IMG/VR virus record: IMGVR_UViG_3300037502_002304
Coordinates: 26,012-90,011 of that record
Length of the DNA: 64,000 nt
Direction: 5' to 3' (one strand)
Source of the DNA: a virus
Part shown: positions 1 to 7,599 of the stretch, one piece after another
Layout: each line of letters begins with the position of its first letter
How positions within the stretch are numbered: the first letter of the stretch is position 1
Position numbers and translations under genes: made by a program
The notes under the pieces: model-generated
Told to the model about the DNA's origin: nothing
What the model saw: the letters and a program-made list of their open reading frames with translations, nothing else
The model's database searches: none

Positions 1-2910
1 TTAGAAACTGACCCTACACAGTTAGGGGCTGAAAGAATCGATCATAAAAAGAGTGACCCTTTAGTAGCTGAATTAATGAGTGGCATCAATAGGATGTTTA
101 AAAGGGCTGACATATTAGAAGCTAAGAGTGCTGAAGAACAGGATGAAAATAAAGCAGAATCTCTTAGAAGAGCTGCAGCTATGATACGATATAATTTGTA
201 TACTAAAAGGGAGCCAGAAGCAGCCATTGCTCTCTACTTAGATTATATAGATAATGAAGAATTAAGTATTATTATTAATCAGATTCGTAAGTTTAGAGAA
301 GACCCTAAGAAAAATAAACTTACTAGTTTTCAAATAAACCGTATTCAAGATATTATAGATGCTAACGAAGCCAGTATATCAGATATTAATAGAATACTTA
401 AATGGACTCCAGAGTTTAAGGATATTTATAATAAAGTAGAAGAAAGGCTTAAATCTGCTTTAAATCACTTATCAGAAGCTAAAGAATTTGTAGATATTCT
501 CAATAGAAATAGGACTCAAGAGATTATTTTAGAAAACAGAGTAGAGGGTAGTAAGTTATCTGTAGAAGATATAGTAAATTCAAGTATAGGAGATATAGGT
601 TATTTATCTAGATGGTTTGGGCCTTTAAGGACTTCTAGTAATGAAGTCCTTAGAATGGTCTATAATATGGTTGCCAATGTATACAATGAAACTCATAGAG
701 AAGTTATTTCAGAAGGAAATGAAATGCTTCTCCTTCAAGAAGATTTTGAGAAAGCAGGTTTCAGTGGTAAAGACCTACATGAATTAGATGAGAATGGTAA
801 GAAAACTGGTTTCCTTATAGCTGAAAGAAAATGGGGTGAATATTATAAGGCTAGAGAAAAAGTCAGACAAGACTTAATGAAACATTTTAATAAAGAAGTA
901 TATTCTGATATTATCCCAGAAGAATTAGATGAAGAGGAATTAAAATATTATAATAAGAAGTGGTCTGAATTTTTTAAGAAATATCATAAGTATGTAGATG
1001 GACAATCTATACCTAATCCTCCTATAAATGAAGAGTTTCAGAAGCGAATGAAAAATAAAGCATTTGCTGCTTATTATAATAAAGTTTTAGAGATTCATAG
1101 GAGGTCTAAAGAAATGCTTCCTAGAAAGTATAAAACTGGTATATATGAATGGATGTTACCTCAGATAAGAAAAGATATTATGCAGACTATTAAAGACTCT
1201 GAAAACCCTCTGTTTAAAGAGTTAAAGTCTCGTATAAAAGAAAACTTTACTATTACTGAAGATGACATCGACTACGGTAGTCAAGACGTATTATTAGATA
1301 TTAACGGTAAGGTAGTTAAAAAAGTACCTGTTCATTACACTAAAAGATTAGAAGATCCTAATCAATTATCTAATGATATTACATCTATGTATGCTCTCTA
1401 TTATGAAATGGCTTTAAATTTTAGAAGCCTATCTTCTAGATTAGAAGATATTATGGTTATAAAGAGAGTTATGGGTAGTTCTGTAATACGTCCTCAAAAT
1501 AAGACTGATAATGAAGGTAATAAGCTTGGTTATGAAACAAATGCTTATCAAGCTCTAGAAGACTTTATTAACGCTTATATTTATGGTGAAGAGAAGAATA
1601 AATCTTATATTACTTTACCTAATGGTAAAAGAGTAGAAATTAGTAAACTTGTAGATAAATTTAGGTCATTAGTAAGAAGTAGTAACTTGTTCTTTAATAT
1701 CCCTACTATAATAAGTGGACATGTTAAAGGTAGTATAGATTCTAAATTAGAAGATGTTATGGGTTTATATACTACCCAAGAATCTAAACTATTTGCAGAA
1801 GCTGAATTTGATAGGAATCTGCCTAAAGTTCTCTTAAATGCTGGTAAAAGATATAAAGAAACTAAGATGGAGCATCTATTCATGAGATTTGGTGTTTCTA
1901 AAGATACCAGAGAAATATTTAAGAGACTGGATATGCAAGATAGACTTTCTAGAACTACTTCTGATGACTTATTATATGGTATATATGAAGCTTCAGACTT
2001 TAGAGTTAAAGGTAAGTTTGCATTAGCTGTAATGGACAATTTTAGGCTTGTAGACGGCAAATTTATCACTAAAGCACAGTTTGATAGACTAATCCATAAA
2101 AAGGGTCGTAAATGGTCTGATTTTAAAGATAAAACCTTATATAATGCTTATGATTTTAAGAATAATAGATTGATAGTTAAGCCTGAATTTAAGAAGTATG
2201 TTACTAAAGATATAGAAAATAGAGTAGCTAATATCATAGCAGATAGAACAGCCTCATTAGAAGGAGTTCCAGGAAGGTTAGACAGAGCACAAATATATAG
2301 AGGAATGTGGGGTAGGATGTTAATGCTTCACAGAGGTTGGATGATTACTGGTGCTGCAGATAGGTTTAAAAAGGGTGGAATTAACTATCAAACAGGTGAA
2401 TTTGAAGAAGGTTATTATCGTACTGTAGGTAGAGTTATAGCTAAACTGATTAATGATAAAAATGTAATTAAGTATAAATTATCAGTATGGGAAACTCTTA
2501 GTGAATATGAAAAGCGTAATGTTCGTAAATTCATGACTGATATGCTTGTTACAGCAGGATTTATGATATTAGCTAGAATAATTCAAGGAATAGCAGATGA
2601 TGATGACGATGATTGGGAATTGCAATATCTAGCATATCAATTTAATAGAATTGAGTTAGAACAAGCTGCATTCTTTAATCCACAAGAAATTCCTAATATT
2701 TTGAATTCTCCGTCTGCAGCTGTTAGTACTTTTGAAGACTTACAGAACTTATTTTTTGCTATATGGGATAATGATGAGATTGAATATGGAGCTTATGAAG
2801 GAATGACCCAACGTGAGAAATTTCTCATCAAAAGAACTATATTAAAGAATATTTGGGAACTTCCTTATATTAAGGATAAAAATAAGTACATTAAGACTCA
2901 GATTCTATAA
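1..2910 (+). CDS. C-terminal part of a very large virion-associated protein (partial)
   Basis: The frame is open from base 1 through the first ATG at 76, so the gene enters from outside the window and only about 969 C-terminal codons are visible. The protein is charged, largely helical and rich in Lys/Glu, with no enzyme motif I can name. Near its end, at about 2590-2620, lies a run of six aspartates after a hydrophobic segment, followed by a conserved-looking helical tail. It is on the late strand and ends before the convergent early block. In crAss-like phages this position is held by giant proteins packaged in the virion (cargo or virion RNA polymerase region). I infer such a role from position and size only; a large tape-measure or ejection protein is the alternative. 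Confidence 0.5.
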   Translation, partial: LETDPTQLGAERIDHKKSDPLVAELMSGINRMFKRADILEAKSAEEQDENKAESLRRAAAMIRYNLYTKREPEAAIALYLDYIDNEELSIIINQIRKFREDPKKNKLTSFQINRIQDIIDANEASISDINRILKWTPEFKDIYNKVEERLKSALNHLSEAKEFVDILNRNRTQEIILENRVEGSKLSVEDIVNSSIGDIGYLSRWFGPLRTSSNEVLRMVYNMVANVYNETHREVISEGNEMLLLQEDFEKAGFSGKDLHELDENGKKTGFLIAERKWGEYYKAREKVRQDLMKHFNKEVYSDIIPEELDEEELKYYNKKWSEFFKKYHKYVDGQSIPNPPINEEFQKRMKNKAFAAYYNKVLEIHRRSKEMLPRKYKTGIYEWMLPQIRKDIMQTIKDSENPLFKELKSRIKENFTITEDDIDYGSQDVLLDINGKVVKKVPVHYTKRLEDPNQLSNDITSMYALYYEMALNFRSLSSRLEDIMVIKRVMGSSVIRPQNKTDNEGNKLGYETNAYQALEDFINAYIYGEEKNKSYITLPNGKRVEISKLVDKFRSLVRSSNLFFNIPTIISGHVKGSIDSKLEDVMGLYTTQESKLFAEAEFDRNLPKVLLNAGKRYKETKMEHLFMRFGVSKDTREIFKRLDMQDRLSRTTSDDLLYGIYEASDFRVKGKFALAVMDNFRLVDGKFITKAQFDRLIHKKGRKWSDFKDKTLYNAYDFKNNRLIVKPEFKKYVTKDIENRVANIIADRTASLEGVPGRLDRAQIYRGMWGRMLMLHRGWMITGAADRFKKGGINYQTGEFEEGYYRTVGRVIAKLINDKNVIKYKLSVWETLSEYEKRNVRKFMTDMLVTAGFMILARIIQGIADDDDDDWELQYLAYQFNRIELEQAAFFNPQEIPNILNSPSAAVSTFEDLQNLFFAIWDNDEIEYGAYEGMTQREKFLIKRTILKNIWELPYIKDKNKYIKTQIL

Positions 2911-2960
2911 AAAATCGATTATTCTGACAATCAGGTTTCGGAAAAATAGTTATAAATCCA

Positions 2961-2997
2961 ATAGTAAGGGGGGTAATAAATACTCCCCTTATTCTAT
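2961..2997. terminator. Bidirectional terminator between convergent blocks
   Basis: Inverted repeat ATAGTAAGGGG / CCCCTTATTCTAT with an 11-13 nt loop. It lies between the late-strand gene ending at 2910 and the early-strand gene whose stop codon (2989-2991) is inside the hairpin. The arms are AT-rich outside a GC core, so it can act in both directions. Confidence 0.7.
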
Positions 2998-3483
2998 TGA
3001 ATTCTTCTTTAATATCTCTGATAATAATTGTGGTTTATAATTAATAGCTTCACAGGATACATTTATATACCTACTATCGTTTATTTTTTCTTCATGAATA
3101 TGACCATGGATATTAATACATCCACGTAATTCTGAAGGATGAATAGGTATATGAGATAAAATGAATCCATCATGTTTACTAATTATATAACCACCTATAC
3201 AATTTACGTAGTTGAGTAACTCTGTATTATGAGCTCTTCTACATAATTCATGGTTTCCAAGTAATACTTTTTTATACCCTTTTAATAACTTTAACTTAGA
3301 GTACTCTTTAGATTTTTCAAGACTTATATCTCCTAAAATCCATATAGTATCTCTTTTAGTAACAGTATTATTCCAAGTATTAATTATGTAATTATCATGC
3401 TCTTCTACAGAGTTGAATCCTCTACGTAAGGCCATATTAGTATGACCTAAATGTAAATCTGATATTACATATACATCTCTCAT
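2989..3483 (-). CDS. Metallophosphoesterase (calcineurin-like)
   Basis: A 164-residue protein with the metallophosphoesterase motifs in order: ISDLHLGH near the N terminus, GDI around residue 51, GNHE around residue 77, and a C-terminal GHIHEE. These supply the Asp, His and Asn ligands of a two-metal phosphoesterase site. Small phage members of this family act on nucleotides or phosphoprotein/RNA ends; the substrate cannot be read from the sequence. It is the last gene of the early-strand block, and the stop codon of 3483-3698 overlaps its start (TAATG arrangement), which implies translational coupling. Length is normal for the compact YfcE/MJ0936-like branch. Confidence 0.85.
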   Translation of the reverse strand: MRDVYVISDLHLGHTNMALRRGFNSVEEHDNYIINTWNNTVTKRDTIWILGDISLEKSKEYSKLKLLKGYKKVLLGNHELCRRAHNTELLNYVNCIGGYIISKHDGFILSHIPIHPSELRGCINIHGHIHEEKINDSRYINVSCEAINYKPQLLSEILKKNSIE

Positions 3484-3698
3484 TACTGTAAATTACTATA
3501 ATAAAGATAAGGACTTCCAGCATCTGGAATTTCTTCAGTCTCTGGAAATTTAATCTTATAGTCAGGTTCAAATTTTATGTAATATTCTACCAATTCTTCT
3601 TCACGTATGACCTTTTTAAGCTCTTTATTCAGTTCTTCTAATTTTACCATGTTGTGTATGGTAATTACTTTATTATCAGTATCTATTGTGAAATTCAT
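3483..3698 (-). CDS. Hypothetical protein (71 aa)
   Basis: A short acidic protein with an N-terminal beta-rich segment (FTIDTDNKVITIHNM) and a charged helix rich in Glu/Lys, then a proline-containing tail. I do not recognise a family. Its stop codon overlaps the start of the phosphoesterase gene, so the two are cotranscribed. The start follows an AT-only leader typical of this block. Confidence 0.6.
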   Translation of the reverse strand: MNFTIDTDNKVITIHNMVKLEELNKELKKVIREEELVEYYIKFEPDYKIKFPETEEIPDAGSPYLYYSNLQ

Positions 3699-3722
3699 AG
3701 CAATTTATTTTAATTAGTTATA

Positions 3723-3953
3723 TCAAATTAATTTAGAAAATCCTCTAACCACTTCAAGTTCTATAAGTTCATGACTATTATCTTTAACATAGTTATAAAC
3801 AGTTTCAGCCTCTTCATCAGTTTTAAAATAAAATCCAACCCTATCTCCTGATGTTTTTACTATAATAAGATAAGGTTTATTTCCTAGATTGAATCCATCT
3901 GCAGGATAATATACAATCTCTTCAATATTTTTTACTTTAATTAAGTGTTTCAT
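3723..3953 (-). CDS. Hypothetical protein (76 aa)
   Basis: A small alpha/beta-looking protein with the segment DEEAETVYNYVKDN near its middle. No recognisable family. It overlaps the upstream gene (3950-4294) by 4 nt in an ATGA-type junction, which supports both reading frames and suggests coupled translation. Confidence 0.6.
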   Translation of the reverse strand: MKHLIKVKNIEEIVYYPADGFNLGNKPYLIIVKTSGDRVGFYFKTDEEAETVYNYVKDNSHELIELEVVRGFSKLI

Positions 3954-4294
3954 AATGCTACAATATTATCAATTCTTTTTAAAACTTTTTTCATCCATTT
4001 TCTAGAAGGACGACATAAGAATCTACCTAAAAAACTTATAAGATCTACTCTAATACGATTTATTTCAGATAAAATTTTATAATAATTACTTTGAAATTCT
4101 TCATCACTATATCTAATCATATAAAAATGAAATTTTTCATTAGTACCGTATATTTGAAATATAGTAGGGGATATTACTTTTTTAATAGTAACTGCTTTTT
4201 GTGAATATTTAGCATGTGTATCATTTGCTATAATATCCCCAAATCTATATCCTTTAGATATTTTATTTAAATAAACAATATCATATTTTTTCAT
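3950..4294 (-). CDS. Hypothetical basic protein (114 aa)
   Basis: A Lys/Arg-rich protein. The N-terminal third is beta-like (YDIVYLNKISKGYRFGDII) and the C terminus is strongly basic and helical, with RPSRKWMKKVLKRI. The basic tail would fit nucleic-acid binding, but that is inference. It shares a 4-nt overlap with the downstream gene. No family recognised. Confidence 0.6.
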   Translation of the reverse strand: MKKYDIVYLNKISKGYRFGDIIANDTHAKYSQKAVTIKKVISPTIFQIYGTNEKFHFYMIRYSDEEFQSNYYKILSEINRIRVDLISFLGRFLCRPSRKWMKKVLKRIDNIVAL

Positions 4295-4351
4295 AACTAT
4301 AATTTTTAAATTGTTTTAAATACTTACTTAATATTATAAAGGTTTATTCTA

Positions 4352-4678
4352 TTACTCAGGAAGTACTAACAAACTAACTGCATTTATACAATCATCAGTA
4401 TTCCAATCTTTATCACAATCAAACTCATAAGGTCCAGGATAATTAGGATCTACTAAAGTAATATATACTTTATTTTCCACCCAATCATAAGTTACTGTCT
4501 TTATAGACTTATCAACCTTCCTAGTCTTTTTCCTCATTCTGTCTTTAAAATAATCTTGTAGATATTCTGGAATAGGTTCAAATAGAACTTTATTATTTGA
4601 GTAACGAGATATTATAGTTTTATCTCTAATATATTCTATATCTTCTTCAGACAATGTTATATATTTTCGCCCCTTCAT
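4352..4678 (-). CDS. Hypothetical protein (108 aa)
   Basis: Unrecognised. The protein starts with a basic MKGRKYITLSEEDIEYI helix, has a Lys/Arg cluster (DRMRKKTRKVDK) in the middle and an acidic tail containing two cysteines (FDCDKDWNTDDC). It stands as an independent frame with short AT-rich spacers on both sides and codon usage like its neighbours. Confidence 0.6.
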   Translation of the reverse strand: MKGRKYITLSEEDIEYIRDKTIISRYSNNKVLFEPIPEYLQDYFKDRMRKKTRKVDKSIKTVTYDWVENKVYITLVDPNYPGPYEFDCDKDWNTDDCINAVSLLVLPE

Positions 4679-4729
4679 GATTTTAAGTTTTTTCTAAGTT
4701 CTAAGAAATTCAATTAATTCATCCGAACC

Positions 4730-5014
4730 TTACTTTTTACTCTTTACAATTTTCTTTACTTCATCTACTGGCATACTTAACCAATCGAAAGGAATACTAA
4801 ATATTACTTCTCCATTCCATTCTTCAAGGCTATCATCTATAATATAACATTCTTTAAAATCATCACTAAATGTTAAATAACAAGGATAACCGTCACTTAA
4901 CATTGGATATTCTTTTGGTCGTATTTCATGTAATTGTTTTCCTAGAGATAATACCTCATTATAAATTTGTTTATGAAATTCAATATGTTTTTTAAAATCT
5001 TCCTTTGCTATCAT
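4730..5014 (-). CDS. Hypothetical protein (94 aa)
   Basis: Unrecognised small protein. It has an N-terminal charged helix (EDFKKHIEFHKQIYNEVLS), then a beta-like stretch with YLTFSDDFKECYIID, and a basic C terminus ending KIVKSKK. It is located directly downstream of thyX in the same orientation and is probably cotranscribed with it. Confidence 0.6.
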   Translation of the reverse strand: MIAKEDFKKHIEFHKQIYNEVLSLGKQLHEIRPKEYPMLSDGYPCYLTFSDDFKECYIIDDSLEEWNGEVIFSIPFDWLSMPVDEVKKIVKSKK

Positions 5015-5031
5015 CTTTAATTTATTTTATA

Positions 5032-6117
5032 TTATAATGCTTCCCAATTATTCTCAACCATATACCTATATTGAATAAATCCTCTAAAGTTATTACACCA
5101 TCCTGGAATTCGTTTTACAGTTCTACCATCTTCAGAAAGAACAAATTTAATAAAAGATTTATACTCATCGTCAGTCATTGCTCTAGCACAGTGCTCAAAT
5201 GGACTCATATGTTTAGATTTCAACAATCTATCATGTAATTCAATATCTTTCTGATAATCAATTTTACCATCGAAAGTCATGTATGATAAACGAGCACATC
5301 TAGCTGTAGCTATTTTAACTTTATTCTGTTCGTCATAGTCTTTAAAACCAGTATTATCAATTTTTTCAACTTCAATACGATTTCCTACAAAATCAATCAT
5401 ATCTCCAAATGGGATATGCCATTCCCCAGGTTCAAGAACTTTAGGTTTAGATTCATTCACTGCATCCCATAAAGATTCTGCTAATGCTTGGATATGTATT
5501 TCTGCAGGTGATTTAGATATTTTCCACCATTCTTCTTCAGTAAAATTTTGTTTACCATAGTAAGCTTCATAATCTTTCCTACTCCTAAAAACTATATTAT
5601 CAGTATCAGATAATTTTTCATTTGGATTAATATATTGTGGGCATCTAAGTTCGAAGAAATTATCTAATTCAGTAGTAGTAACTAATACAGTATGCCACAT
5701 AAATGGTTCAAGAAGACGATTACAGAGTTGCTTTGTTACATCTAATAATAAATGTTTATTTTCTGGTTCTATCCAGTTATCTCCATGCAATTCACAAGCT
5801 CTTTCCACAGCATTGTCTTTTGCATGTAACCAACCTTCTTTACACCTATTAATAAGTTTCTCATCAGTAATATACGCACTTCCTTGCATTCCTTTATGGT
5901 CTTTTTGCCATGCTATAGGAATAAAAGGGCATTCTTCAATCTGTTTAACCATTTTATTAAATGGAATAGCACGACTACTAGCTGAATTCCTACTAAACAT
6001 TCTATGAGTCATTAACTCTGAATGAATAAATCTAGGATATGTAGCTAAAAATGATATAATTCTATCTCCTTGTTTATTTATACTATCTTGTACTATCTCT
6101 ACTCCAATCTTTTTCAT
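5032..6117 (-). CDS. thyX: Flavin-dependent thymidylate synthase (ThyX-like)
   Basis: Converts dUMP to dTMP using methylenetetrahydrofolate and FAD/NADPH. The signature is visible near residue 38: MTHRMFSRNSASSR, a variant of the ThyX motif RHRxxSxNxxSxR that binds dUMP and flavin. At about 361 residues it is longer than typical bacterial ThyX (220-250), as in several Bacteroidota phages. I place the start at ATG 6117 (MKKIGVEIV). An upstream in-frame ATG at 6153 lies in the terminator hairpin of the preceding gene and would add twelve residues of hairpin-coded sequence. It fits the dTTP-supply set formed with dUTPase, ribonucleotide reductase and the polymerase. Confidence 0.85.
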   Translation of the reverse strand: MKKIGVEIVQDSINKQGDRIISFLATYPRFIHSELMTHRMFSRNSASSRAIPFNKMVKQIEECPFIPIAWQKDHKGMQGSAYITDEKLINRCKEGWLHAKDNAVERACELHGDNWIEPENKHLLLDVTKQLCNRLLEPFMWHTVLVTTTELDNFFELRCPQYINPNEKLSDTDNIVFRSRKDYEAYYGKQNFTEEEWWKISKSPAEIHIQALAESLWDAVNESKPKVLEPGEWHIPFGDMIDFVGNRIEVEKIDNTGFKDYDEQNKVKIATARCARLSYMTFDGKIDYQKDIELHDRLLKSKHMSPFEHCARAMTDDEYKSFIKFVLSEDGRTVKRIPGWCNNFRGFIQYRYMVENNWEAL

Positions 6118-6141
6118 ATAATCTATTTTAATTAAATTAAA

Positions 6142-6166
6142 GGGAAGTCCCATTAAGAGACCTCCC
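6142..6166 (-). terminator. Terminator after the lysozyme-like gene
   Basis: On the minus strand GGGAGGTCTC and a GGGACTTCCC arm form a hairpin with a short AT loop, followed by TTTAATTTAATT. It sits between the stop of 6180-6788 and the chosen thyX start, and supports moving the thyX start downstream. Confidence 0.55.
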
Positions 6167-6179
6167 TATAAATTTAACG

Positions 6180-6788
6180 CTATGGATTTAACAGGATAAA
6201 TTCATGTTTTGAGAATTCCAGTAGGTAATCACTTAATCTAGTACCATAACTATCTGCCGGATTATATCTACCATTAGTTCTTAAGAATCTTTTTACTCCT
6301 GAAGCTCCTGCTAAATGTGCAGCAGCTAATAATCCAGCTTCTGTTATCTTTATACCTGCTATGTATTTACCTTCATATTTCTCAATAGTACTTTCCAAGC
6401 GTTTTCTGTTAATTTTTAGAAGCATTATTATTGCTTTATCTTGAGCTTCTTCTGGAAAAATACTTGGATTTTTTCTAAATTCAGAAACTCTAAGTGACCC
6501 ATATCCTACCTCTTTAAGTGCAGCCCTACCAAATTGGTATTTTCCAATATACCCTAATGTATTTACTACATTTGGATTATTAGAAGATTCTTTGTATGCT
6601 AAATGATTTAGAAAATTTTCTAATCCTAATGAATTTAATTTATGAAACTTTTCAGTTTCAACTTTAACTTTAAATCTCTCTAAATCATATTCCATATTCT
6701 CTTCTAACATCTCTACAGGTAAAGTAGAGGTACTAGTAAATGTAGCAAAAGCTACACTTAAAATTAATAGAATAATTACTCTTTTCAT
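6180..6788 (-). CDS. Exported lysozyme/lytic transglycosylase-like protein
   Basis: A 202-residue protein with an N-terminal signal-like segment (KRVIILLILSVAFATF) followed by a Ser/Thr-rich spacer. Around residues 66-92 is a lysozyme-fold signature: an AYKESSNNP segment, where the Glu is the likely catalytic acid, and GYIGKYQFG, typical of SLT-type transglycosylases. The C-terminal part (AGLLAAAHLAGASGVKRFL) matches the end of such domains. It probably degrades host peptidoglycan during lysis. Just upstream lies a two-helix membrane protein that could be its holin. A hairpin terminator follows. Confidence 0.75.
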   Translation of the reverse strand: MKRVIILLILSVAFATFTSTSTLPVEMLEENMEYDLERFKVKVETEKFHKLNSLGLENFLNHLAYKESSNNPNVVNTLGYIGKYQFGRAALKEVGYGSLRVSEFRKNPSIFPEEAQDKAIIMLLKINRKRLESTIEKYEGKYIAGIKITEAGLLAAAHLAGASGVKRFLRTNGRYNPADSYGTRLSDYLLEFSKHEFILLNP

Positions 6789-6799
6789 ATAATATAAAT

Positions 6800-7036
6800 T
6801 TACTGTTTACTTCGTCGCTTTATTCTAAATAAAGTCTTATCTCCAAAGATTTCTAGACATAAATTTACAACTAAAAATGCTGGCCATAATAAGATTATTA
6901 GTAAAAATATACATAAATCCATTAAAGTTATTTCAACTTCTTCTCTAAGATAAAATCTTTCTTTAACTTCAATGAAAGCCATAATTGAAGCTACAATAAG
7001 TCCTACTAATAAATACAATAAAACAAGTGTGTTCAT
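6800..7036 (-). CDS. Small membrane protein, holin candidate
   Basis: A 78-residue protein with two hydrophobic segments (residues about 4-22 and 38-60) separated by a charged loop, and a short basic tail (RIKRRSKQ) as in many class II holins. It is 11 nt upstream of the lysozyme-like gene, which is the main reason to think of a holin. The second helix contains LLWPAFL; the membrane proteins at 33413-33987 have the same Trp-Pro placement, so the three may be related. Function is inferred, not shown. Confidence 0.5.
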   Translation of the reverse strand: MNTLVLLYLLVGLIVASIMAFIEVKERFYLREEVEITLMDLCIFLLIILLWPAFLVVNLCLEIFGDKTLFRIKRRSKQ

Positions 7037-7063
7037 AATATAAATAATTTAAATAGTTAATAA

Positions 7064-7588
7064 TTAGTCAATTAAATCTTCAAAATTTGTCCATCCTTTA
7101 TCTTTACAAATAAGAACTAATCCTCCAATAATATCTGCTACATCATTTTTACGTAGTTCTTTAGAATTCTTAACTCTAGCTAATTTTTCGTCAAGTCTTG
7201 ACCCATAAGGATGGTGTTTAGCAAATATATCTAGAGGTTTTAATGCAGAGTTACCATAAGCTTTATCCTTAGCTTTCTGCATTTTTAACAAACTACTATA
7301 AATCTTTTCAAAGTCATCACCTTCTACAAAATTTGGTATCTTTAATTTATTTACTGAATCAGTTTTAATGTAAAGATCATTCTCCTGTTTTTTCATAAAA
7401 TCAGAATATACTTTCATTGAAACTTCATCATTATAACATGTTCCTACAAATTCCCAATCTTCTGGAATCAATTCTGCTAATGTCCCTACTGTATCAGAAC
7501 TAATACTGTATTTGTGATGTTCTGAATAATTTTTACCTTTTTTAAAAAATTCGTTACTTTCCCCCACAAATTTATAAATATTCTCCAT
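7064..7588 (-). CDS. Protein with DUF1599-like C-terminal domain
   Basis: About 174 residues. The C-terminal half contains KAKDKAYGNSALKPLDIF, then YGSRLDEKLARVKN and NDVADIIGGLVLICK, a pattern I associate with DUF1599 (nucleotide-modification associated) proteins of phages. The N-terminal part is unassigned. I place the start at ATG 7588 (MENIYKF), because the longer frame from 7615 begins with TTG and overlaps the polymerase stop. Its position directly after the polymerase gene agrees with a role in nucleotide metabolism, which is inference. Confidence 0.6.
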   Translation of the reverse strand: MENIYKFVGESNEFFKKGKNYSEHHKYSISSDTVGTLAELIPEDWEFVGTCYNDEVSMKVYSDFMKKQENDLYIKTDSVNKLKIPNFVEGDDFEKIYSSLLKMQKAKDKAYGNSALKPLDIFAKHHPYGSRLDEKLARVKNSKELRKNDVADIIGGLVLICKDKGWTNFEDLID

Positions 7589-7599
7589 ATTATTATATT

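Noticed and set aside
1605-2069. Long reverse frame inside the first gene
   Set aside because: It is antisense to a continuous coding frame, has no leader or neighbours on that strand, and mirrors its codon pattern.
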